From the NCBI GenBank assembly GCA_017577895.1, contig PKQY01000057.1:1-9461 (forward strand): a stretch of 9,461 nucleotides of DNA, read 5' to 3'. The DNA is from Bacillota bacterium (GTDB lineage Bacteria; Bacillota; Bacilli; ZCTH02-B2). Positions 1 to 4,774 of the stretch are shown here, piece after piece (position 1 is the stretch's first letter; each line of letters starts with the position of its first letter). A program made the position numbers and the translations under genes. The notes under the pieces were generated by a model. That model made no database searches. It was not told where the DNA came from and worked only from the letters and a program-made list of their open reading frames with translations.

Positions 1-40
1 TGCCTACCAAACCTTGACACGCACGTGTATCAATCTGCCC

Positions 41-69
41 TTGACAACAAAGTACCGGTATACTAAAAT
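41..69 (+). promoter_or_regulatory. sigma-A promoter of the tRNA cluster
   Basis: A consensus -35 hexamer TTGACA lies at 41-46. A 17-base spacer separates it from TAAAAT at 64-69, which matches the -10 consensus at five of six bases. Transcription would start near 76-78, about 35 bases before the first tRNA. It is the only well-spaced promoter ahead of the four tRNA genes and probably drives all of them as one transcript. Confidence 0.75.
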
Positions 70-110
70 ATCTCCGTGACATGACGGGAAAAGTCGATGT
101 CACCTATCGT

Positions 111-197
111 GCGGTCGTGGTGGAATTGGCAGACACGCTACTTTGAGGGGGTAGTGGTCTTTTGACCGTGCGAGTTCAAATCTCGCCGACCGCACCA
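111..197 (+). tRNA. tRNA-Leu (anticodon GAG)
   Basis: An 87-base class II tRNA. The acceptor strands are GCGGTCG (111-117) and CGACCGC (187-193), followed by discriminator A and an encoded CCA end at 195-197. The anticodon stem is 138-142 with 150-154, the loop is TTGAGGG, and the anticodon GAG is at 145-147. The long variable arm (TGGTC-TTTT-GACCG region, 155-168) is the hallmark of Leu, Ser and bacterial Tyr tRNAs, and the T arm GCGAG/CTCGC is perfect. It reads CUC and CUU codons. It is first of four tRNAs behind one promoter, 7 bases before tRNA-Arg. Confidence 0.97.
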
Positions 198-204
198 TTA
201 TCGT

Positions 205-281
205 GTGCCCTTAGCTCAGTTGGATAGAGTGTCTGACTACGAATCAGAAGGTCGGGGGTTCGAATCCCTCAGGGCACACCA
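205..281 (+). tRNA. tRNA-Arg (anticodon ACG)
   Basis: A 77-base tRNA. The acceptor strands GTGCCCT (205-211) and AGGGCAC (271-277) pair fully, followed by A and an encoded CCA at 279-281. The anticodon stem TCTGA/TCAGA encloses the loop CTACGAA, so the anticodon is ACG at 239-241. In bacteria A34 of this tRNA is normally deaminated to inosine by TadA, letting it read CGU, CGC and CGA. That is family knowledge and is not visible here. It lies 11 bases before tRNA-Pro. Confidence 0.97.
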
Positions 282-292
282 CTTTCTTACCT

Positions 293-369
293 CGGGGTAT
301 AGCTTAGCTTGGTAGAGCGCATGCTTTGGGAGCATGAGGTCGCAGGTTCAAATCCTGCTACCCCGACCA
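293..369 (+). tRNA. tRNA-Pro (anticodon TGG)
   Basis: A 77-base tRNA with acceptor strands CGGGGTA (293-299) and TACCCCG (359-365), then A and an encoded CCA at 367-369. The anticodon stem CATGC/GCATG holds the loop TTTGGGA, giving anticodon TGG at 327-329. The first acceptor base C is typical of bacterial tRNA-Pro. It reads CCN codons, mainly CCA and CCG. It is third in the cluster, 14 bases before tRNA-Gly. Confidence 0.97.
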
Positions 370-383
370 TTAACAAAAACAAT

Positions 384-457
384 GCGGGTGTAGTTCAATG
401 GTAGAACACTGGCCTTCCAAGCCAGATGCGTGGGTTCGATTCCCATCACCCGCTCCA
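384..457 (+). tRNA. tRNA-Gly (anticodon TCC)
   Basis: A 74-base tRNA with acceptor strands GCGGGTG (384-390) and CACCCGC (447-453), discriminator T and encoded CCA at 455-457. The anticodon stem CTGGC/GCCAG (409-413 and 421-425) encloses CTTCCAA, so the anticodon TCC is at 416-418. It reads GGA and GGG. It is the last tRNA of the cluster and is followed within 40 bases by a terminator hairpin. Confidence 0.97.
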
Positions 458-497
458 TTTTTTGCGCTTAAAATTACAGAATATTAAAAATAATATC

Positions 498-535
498 AGG
501 CGACTGTCGGCAAGACGGATCGCCTTTATTTGTAT
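498..535 (+). terminator. Terminator of the tRNA cluster
   Basis: AGGCGA (498-503) pairs with TCGCCT (520-525). Inside it CTGTC (504-508) pairs with GACGG (514-518), with one bulged A at 519 and a five-base loop, so the stem has about 11 pairs. A T-rich tail (TTTATTTGT) follows. It separates the tRNA transcript from the thiL operon, and its T tail runs into the region expected to hold the -35 of the thiL promoter. Confidence 0.7.
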
Positions 536-545
536 CGTCTTCCAT

Positions 546-554
546 TGTTATAAT
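546..554 (+). promoter_or_regulatory. Extended -10 promoter of the thiL-tsaD operon
   Basis: TATAAT at 549-554 is a perfect -10 hexamer, preceded by TG at 546-547, giving the extended -10 form TGnTATAAT. The -35 region around 525-531 (TTTATTT) is poor, which an extended -10 can offset. Transcription would begin near 561, leaving about 37 untranslated bases before the TTG start of thiL at 598. Confidence 0.65.
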
Positions 555-597
555 GCTGGGGAAAGTAAAGTCACGAAATGAAAGCGGCGGATGCGCG

Positions 598-1665
598 TTG
601 GACGAGTTTGCGTTGATTCGGCGTTTACTCGAGGCAGCACCGGCGATGCAAAAGGCGGGAACTGCAAAAGCGGATGTCACCGGTGAAAGTTTGCCGGCGG
701 TCATCGTCGGGCCCGGGGACGATGGAGCGGTCGTCCGTCCACGCCCTGGCAAAGACTGGGTCATCACGTGTGATGCCATGGTGGAAGGGCCGCACTTTAC
801 GCGGCAAACGATGACACCCCATGCCATCGGTTGGAAAGTGATGGCCGCCAATCTCAGTGATGTGGCCGCCATGGCGGCTGAACCCCGGTATGCCTTGGTG
901 ACGCTGGGAGTGAACGAAGATTGGACGGTGGACGAACTGGCCGCGTTGTTCACCGGCATGTGGGAGTTGGCGAGCCGGTTTGATGTGCGAATTATCGGGG
1001 GAGACACGGTGCGCTCTCCCGGTGGTCTAATGCTCTCGGTGACGTTGTTGGGCGATGTGGCGCCGGATCGGGCGTGGTTGCGTTCCGGCGCCAAGCCCGG
1101 CGACTGGGTGTTCGTCACCGGCCCGTTGGGCGGTTCGGCGGCAGGCCTGTATGCCTTGCTGCATCCGGAGACGGCGGTCGCCTGGGAGCAACAGGCCGAC
1201 GGCGGGAAACGGGACGTACTGATTCGGCTGCACCAGTATCCCGAACCGCAAGTCGAAGCCGGACGCCTTTTGTCGACATTGCCGGTTTGCGGGGCGCTGA
1301 ACGATGTGAGCGACGGCTTGGCCAGTGAAGCCTGGGAATTGGCCGAGGCGAGTCGGGTGAAGATATGCCTCGAAGCGGACCGGATTCCCATTGCCGATGC
1401 GGTGCGGGATTTTGCCCGCTTTTGCGGCAAGGATCCGGTGCAGTGGGCCTTGTCGGGCGGCGAAGATTTTCAATTGGTGGGGACGGTGCCGCCTGACGCT
1501 TGGCCCGCGTTGGCGGACGCTTTCGCTCAACAAGGCCGGACCGTGTATCGGTGTGGCTGGGTGAGTGAAGGGGTTGGGGTTGTGCTCCGACAGCCGGACG
1601 GCCGCGAGGAGCCTTTGGCCAAGTCGGGATACAACCATTTTGCCAAAACCGATGGTAAGGAATGA
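598..1665 (+). CDS. thiL: Thiamine-monophosphate kinase ThiL
   Basis: ThiL phosphorylates thiamine monophosphate to thiamine diphosphate with ATP, the last step of cofactor synthesis, in the cytosol. The 355-residue protein carries the family signatures in order: GDD (40-42) with the following AVV, MVEGPHF (61-67), NLSDVAAMAAEP (85-96), GGDT (134-137), PGDWVFVTGPLGGSAAGL (167-184), DVSDGLASE (236-244) and SGGEDF (286-291). The acidic residues of the first and last motifs bind Mg-ATP and Mg-TMP in the family. I chose the TTG at 598 because it yields the family N-terminus MDEF and has a purine-rich stretch (AAAGCGGCGG, 581-590) seven bases upstream. The in-frame ATG at 553 lies inside the promoter -10 box. 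It is the first gene of the operon with tsaE, tsaB, rimI and tsaD. No TPP riboswitch is visible upstream. Confidence 0.93.
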   Translation: MDEFALIRRLLEAAPAMQKAGTAKADVTGESLPAVIVGPGDDGAVVRPRPGKDWVITCDAMVEGPHFTRQTMTPHAIGWKVMAANLSDVAAMAAEPRYALVTLGVNEDWTVDELAALFTGMWELASRFDVRIIGGDTVRSPGGLMLSVTLLGDVAPDRAWLRSGAKPGDWVFVTGPLGGSAAGLYALLHPETAVAWEQQADGGKRDVLIRLHQYPEPQVEAGRLLSTLPVCGALNDVSDGLASEAWELAEASRVKICLEADRIPIADAVRDFARFCGKDPVQWALSGGEDFQLVGTVPPDAWPALADAFAQQGRTVYRCGWVSEGVGVVLRQPDGREEPLAKSGYNHFAKTDGKE

Positions 1666-1672
1666 GCCGACC

Positions 1673-2161
1673 ATGGAGATGCGATTCATCGCCGATTCCG
1701 CCGATGACATGCGGCGTTGGGCGGAACGGTTAGGTCAGTTGTTGACGGCAGGCGATTGTGTCGCTTTGTACGGCCCGGTAGGGTCCGGCAAAACGACGTT
1801 TACCCAAGGGCTGGCGCGGGGCCTGGGTATAAACAAGGCGGTGAACAGCCCCACCTTCACGCTGGTGAAAGAATATCAAGGGCGCCTTCCCTTGTATCAC
1901 ATGGATTTGTACCGGCTGGACGATGGCAGTGAAGAATTGGGATTAGAAGAATATTGGGACGGCGATGGGGTGACGGTGATCGAGTGGCCGGAAGTGGTGT
2001 CCCCGCTGTTGCCGGACGACCGGCTCGACATTCGCATCGAACGCCTTACCGGGGAACGGCGGACGGTTGTTGTGCAGGCTAGGGGTCCGGAAAGCAGCCG
2101 CCGGCTGGCGCAGTGGAAGGCCGCTGTGGAACCGGCCGATGGGGAGCGTGAAGCGACATGA
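1673..2161 (+). CDS. tsaE: tRNA threonylcarbamoyladenosine synthesis ATPase TsaE
   Basis: TsaE is the P-loop ATPase that works with TsaB-TsaD to turn over the complex that places threonylcarbamoyl on A37 of ANN-decoding tRNAs. The 162-residue protein has a Walker A motif GPVGSGKTT (34-42, Lys40), the family motif SPTFTLV (59-65), HMDLYRL (76-82) and a Walker-B-like VIEWPE (102-107). Its length is close to the usual 150-160. The chosen ATG at 1673 follows AAGGA at 1657-1661. An in-frame ATG at 1652, overlapping the end of thiL, is less likely because it would place this binding site inside the coding region. The gene starts 7 bases after thiL, and its TGA overlaps the tsaB ATG by 4 bases, so translation is probably coupled. 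Confidence 0.94.
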   Translation: MEMRFIADSADDMRRWAERLGQLLTAGDCVALYGPVGSGKTTFTQGLARGLGINKAVNSPTFTLVKEYQGRLPLYHMDLYRLDDGSEELGLEEYWDGDGVTVIEWPEVVSPLLPDDRLDIRIERLTGERRTVVVQARGPESSRRLAQWKAAVEPADGEREAT

Positions 2162-2919
2162 ACGTGTTGGCGATGGACACCTCGACGTTGGTGATGGGCG
2201 TCGCCGTGTTGGAAAATGAGCGATTGTTGGGAGAGATGCTGACGAACCAGAAGAAGAACCACTCGGTCCGCCTCATGCCCACTGTGGAGCGACTGCTGCA
2301 GGAGCTGGACCTGGCGCCGTCGGATCTGCAACTCATCGCGGTGGGGATGGGACCCGGCTCGTATACCGGTGTACGCATCGGGGTGACAACGGCGAAAATG
2401 ATGGCCTGGGCGCTGTCGATCCCCTTGGTGGGCGTGTCCACATTGCTGGCCATGGCGGCCGGAGTGGGTCCGGTGGAGGGCTGGATTTGTCCGCTCATCG
2501 ACGCCCGGCGGGGGCGTGTGTACACGGGTTTGTATCGGTATGAGGCAGGGGAACTGCGTTTGGTACGGCCTGAAACGGTGACGGTGTGGACCGATTGGGT
2601 GTCCGAGGTCTTGGTCCCGTTGGACGGGCCGGTATGGCTGGCCGGGGAAGATGCCCTGTTGCATCAAGAGACGGCCCGGAGCCGGTTGGGAGAGCGGCTG
2701 ACGATGCCCCAACCCGAACACCGTCTGCCCCGCCCTTCATCCATTGGCCGGCTGGCCTGGGCGTGGTACAGCGGCCGGTGGATTTCCCCGCAAAAGGACA
2801 CGGTCATGGTGCTGGCGCAAGGTGCCGACATTCACCGGTTCGTGCCCCGGTATTTGCAAAAGACAGAAGCAGAACAGAAATTGGGGCGAGGGGTCGAAAT
2901 CGGGAGTGGTTCTGGATGA
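2158..2919 (+). CDS. tsaB: t6A37 synthesis scaffold subunit TsaB
   Basis: TsaB is an actin-like ASKHA-fold protein, paralogous to TsaD but without its metal site. It dimerises with TsaD and holds the t6A-forming complex together. The 253-residue protein opens with the ASKHA beta strand NVLAMDTST (2-10). It then has the signature GMGPGSYTGVRIG (63-75), IDARRGRVY (114-122) and the C-terminal PRYLQKTEAE (230-239), all typical of full-length bacterial TsaB. The histidine pair needed for metal binding in TsaD is absent, as expected. The ATG overlaps the tsaE stop (ATGA), and its own stop overlaps the rimI ATG in the same way, tying the three genes together translationally. Confidence 0.95.
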   Translation: MNVLAMDTSTLVMGVAVLENERLLGEMLTNQKKNHSVRLMPTVERLLQELDLAPSDLQLIAVGMGPGSYTGVRIGVTTAKMMAWALSIPLVGVSTLLAMAAGVGPVEGWICPLIDARRGRVYTGLYRYEAGELRLVRPETVTVWTDWVSEVLVPLDGPVWLAGEDALLHQETARSRLGERLTMPQPEHRLPRPSSIGRLAWAWYSGRWISPQKDTVMVLAQGADIHRFVPRYLQKTEAEQKLGRGVEIGSGSG

Positions 2920-3431
2920 AGGAACGCGTCGCCGTGCGTCCCATGCGTTTGAACGATGTGGACGGCGTCTGGGAAGTGGATTGCGCCGCCTTCGCCCATC
3001 CGTGGTCGAAACAAGCATATTATAACGAATTGACGATGAACCGCACTGCCCACTACTTCGTGTTGACGCTGGACGACAACATTGTCGGCTTTGGCGGCAT
3101 GTGGATTTTGGTGGACGAGGCGCACATCACCAACGTGGCGGTGCACCCCCAGGTGCAGGGGCGGCGCCTGGGGTGGTTGTTGATGGTGACGTTGATGATG
3201 AAAGCCATCGCCTTGGGAGCCCAGCGGATGACATTGGAGGTGCGGGTGTCCAACGTCAAGGCGCAAAATCTGTACCGAAAGTTAGGATTTACCGTCACCG
3301 GTGTCCGGCCCAAATATTATTCCGACAACATGGAAGACGCCCTGATCATGTGGGCCGCGTTGGACGAGGAACGGTTGCGGAAGATGGTGGAAACGGAAGC
3401 GCCGCCATGGGACTGGGAAGTTCAAGAATGA
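2916..3431 (+). CDS. rimI: Ribosomal protein bS18 alanine N-acetyltransferase RimI
   Basis: RimI is a GNAT-fold enzyme that transfers acetyl from acetyl-CoA to the N-terminal alanine of ribosomal protein S18 (activity known from enterics). The 171-residue protein has the GNAT strand ITNVAVHP (71-78), the acetyl-CoA loop QGRRLG (81-86), TLEVRVSN (106-113) and AQNLYRKLGF (116-125). Glu108 and Tyr120 are spaced 12 apart, like the catalytic Glu103/Tyr115 pair of Salmonella RimI. The loop has Arg in place of the first Gly of the usual Q-x-x-G-x-G pattern. I think this is a tolerated Firmicute variant, not a lesion. The start overlaps the tsaB stop by 4 bases. A tail of about 20 residues rich in E, W and P follows the core. 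Confidence 0.92.
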   Translation: MKERVAVRPMRLNDVDGVWEVDCAAFAHPWSKQAYYNELTMNRTAHYFVLTLDDNIVGFGGMWILVDEAHITNVAVHPQVQGRRLGWLLMVTLMMKAIALGAQRMTLEVRVSNVKAQNLYRKLGFTVTGVRPKYYSDNMEDALIMWAALDEERLRKMVETEAPPWDWEVQE

Positions 3432-3453
3432 CGGATGCACGAGGAGGAAAGGA

Positions 3454-4479
3454 ATGGGCATGGATGAAGGACAACGACGCCCCCGGCTGATACTCGGCAT
3501 TGAAACGAGCTGCGACGAGACGGCGGCGGCGGTGGTAGCCGACGGACGTCACATTTTGTCCAATGTCGTCGCCTCCCAAATGGCGCTCCACCAGCCTTTT
3601 GGCGGTGTGGTGCCGGAGGTGGCGTCTCGACGGCACGTGGAACAGGTGAGCCTCGTCGTCGAACAGGCCCTTCAACAGGCCCAGGTGGACCGGAAAGATC
3701 TGTCCGCTGTGGCCGTCACGGCCGGTCCGGGGCTCGTCGGCGCGTTGCTGGTGGGCGTCGCCGCGGCGAAGGCGCTGGCGTTGGCGTGGGACCTACCGCT
3801 GGTGGCCGTTCATCACATCGCCGGTCACATTTACGCCAACCGATTGGTCGGCGAAATGACGTTCCCTTTGTTGGCGCTGGTCGTCTCCGGAGGACATACG
3901 GAACTCATTTTGATGCGAGAGCACGGGCATTATGACGTCATCGGCCAGACGCGGGACGATGCCGCCGGAGAAGCGTATGACAAAGTGGCCCGCTTCCTCG
4001 GACTGCCGTATCCCGGAGGAGCTGAACTAGATCGTCTGGCCCAGGAAGGCCGACCGCTAGTGCCGCTACCCCGGACCTGGCTGGAACCGGATTCGTACGA
4101 TTTCAGCTTCAGCGGTTTGAAAACGGCCGTCATCCAAGCTGTAACCCGAGCGGAACAAGCGGGCCGGCCTTGGCGGTTGGAGGACGTGGCGGCCAGTTTT
4201 CAAGCGGCGGTCGTCGAAGTGCTGGTGGAAAAGACGGTGCGGGCCGCCCAAACGCTGGGAGTCCGGCAAGTGTTGTTGGCCGGCGGCGTGGCGGCCAATC
4301 AGGGGCTCCGGCGCACGCTGCAGGAACGTTGCCAGGAGTTGGGCATTCCGTTGGTCGTGCCGCCCCTTTCCTTGTGCACGGATAACGCCGCCATGATCGC
4401 GGCGGCTGCGGACATCCTGTACGAACGGGGCGTGTTCGCCGAAATGGATTTGAATGCGGTGGCCGATTTAGCCTTATGA
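3454..4479 (+). CDS. tsaD: tRNA threonylcarbamoyladenosine transferase TsaD
   Basis: TsaD (Kae1/Qri7 family, formerly Gcp) transfers the threonylcarbamoyl group from TC-AMP to A37 of tRNAs reading ANN codons. The 341-residue protein has LGIETSCDETAAAVV (14-28), TAGPGLVGALLVG (89-101), the metal-binding HHIAGH (His121 and His125), VSGGHTEL (144-151), the SFSGLKTA segment (218-225), AGGVAAN (276-282) and CTDNAAMIA (308-316). Asp310 is the expected third metal ligand. All known catalytic elements appear intact. The ATG at 3454 has an AGGAGG site at 3442-3447 six bases upstream, and a second in-frame ATG at 3460 is a possible alternative. It is the last gene of the operon, followed 10 bases later by a strong terminator. 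TsaC, which makes TC-AMP, is not in the window. Confidence 0.97.
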   Translation: MGMDEGQRRPRLILGIETSCDETAAAVVADGRHILSNVVASQMALHQPFGGVVPEVASRRHVEQVSLVVEQALQQAQVDRKDLSAVAVTAGPGLVGALLVGVAAAKALALAWDLPLVAVHHIAGHIYANRLVGEMTFPLLALVVSGGHTELILMREHGHYDVIGQTRDDAAGEAYDKVARFLGLPYPGGAELDRLAQEGRPLVPLPRTWLEPDSYDFSFSGLKTAVIQAVTRAEQAGRPWRLEDVAASFQAAVVEVLVEKTVRAAQTLGVRQVLLAGGVAANQGLRRTLQERCQELGIPLVVPPLSLCTDNAAMIAAAADILYERGVFAEMDLNAVADLAL

Positions 4480-4489
4480 GGATCGCAGG

Positions 4490-4536
4490 AAGCCGCTTCT
4501 TGGGCACCGGTCGGTGCGTCCAGGGGCGGCTTTTTT
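4490..4536 (+). terminator. Branched intrinsic terminator after tsaD
   Basis: AAGCCGC (4490-4496) pairs with GCGGCTT (4526-4532). The pairing continues inward through wobble and GG/CC pairs to an inner hairpin GCACC (4504-4508) with GGTGC (4513-4517) closed by four bases. A run of T from 4531 to 4536 follows. It begins 10 bases after the tsaD stop codon and ends the thiL-tsaD operon. Confidence 0.9.
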
Positions 4537-4553
4537 GTCGATCAATTGTCGAT
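4535..4553 (+). repeat. Short direct repeat TTGTCGAT, two copies
   Basis: TTGTCGAT occurs at 4535-4542 and 4546-4553, at an 11-base step, about one helical turn. A partial third copy, TTGTCGA, is at 4704-4710 on the far side of the DnaA-box cluster, where it overlaps the dyad CGAAC-A-GTTCG (4708-4718). The repeats could be protein-binding half sites on one face of the helix, or chance. The first copy also overlaps the T tract of the tsaD terminator. Confidence 0.4.
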
Positions 4554-4562
4554 GGTTGTTCG

Positions 4563-4670
4563 TCTGGATAACTGGGGGCTGGACGGAGGTTGGAATATGT
4601 GGAAAAACGGCGGAAACAGTTGAACGAAAGCGATTTTCGCTGTGGATAATGTTGTGCATATTGTGGATAA
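4563..4670 (+). promoter_or_regulatory. Cluster of DnaA-box-like sites downstream of tsaD
   Basis: Five 9-mers in one orientation match the DnaA box (TGTGGATAA as read on this strand, TTATCCACA on the other). Those at 4641-4649 and 4662-4670 are perfect. TCTGGATAA (4563-4571) and TGTGGAAAA (4598-4606) have one mismatch, and TGTGCATAT (4653-4661) differs at the last base of the relaxed TGTGNATAA. The last three are packed at 12- and 9-base steps. A weaker copy (TGTGGAAGA, 4674-4682) extends the row. It may be a DnaA-binding or titration site, or DnaA may regulate the gene at 4775. As I recall, the region after gcp (tsaD) in Bacillus subtilis is one of the DnaA-bound loci seen by ChIP. That is from memory and needs checking. 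Confidence 0.72.
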
Positions 4671-4752
4671 GTTTGTGGAAGAACGGGCCAGGCGATCGTA
4701 TGTTTGTCGAACAGTTCGCTGCTGGATGGCGGTGGATAGGGCGGGAACAATA

Positions 4753-4767
4753 GCCTCAAGAGGAGGC
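4753..4767 (+). promoter_or_regulatory. Hairpin covering the ribosome binding site of the 4775 gene
   Basis: GCCTC (4753-4757) can pair with GAGGC (4763-4767) across a five-base loop. The paired GAGG is the 3' part of the AGGAGG ribosome binding site (4761-4766), eight bases before the ATG. If this stem forms in the mRNA it would hide the site and lower or gate translation. Five pairs, four of them G-C, make it modestly stable. No competing antiterminator-like pairing is evident, so it may simply damp expression of a membrane protein. Confidence 0.4.
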
Positions 4768-4774
4768 AATAAGG

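Noticed and set aside
553..597. ATG at 553 as the start of thiL
   Set aside because: It lies inside the extended -10 promoter, has no ribosome binding site, and adds residues not seen in the family.
458..597. TPP riboswitch upstream of thiL
   Set aside because: Neither of the conserved TPP aptamer segments (such as CUGAGA) is present, and the hairpin there is a plain terminator for the tRNA transcript.
1897..2721. Reverse-strand open frame of 274 codons across tsaE and tsaB
   Set aside because: An antisense shadow of two clearly identified genes, with no recognisable protein features.
4708..4718. CGAAC-A-GTTCG as a LexA (SOS) operator
   Set aside because: Gram-positive LexA sites have four bases between GAAC and GTTC; here there is one.
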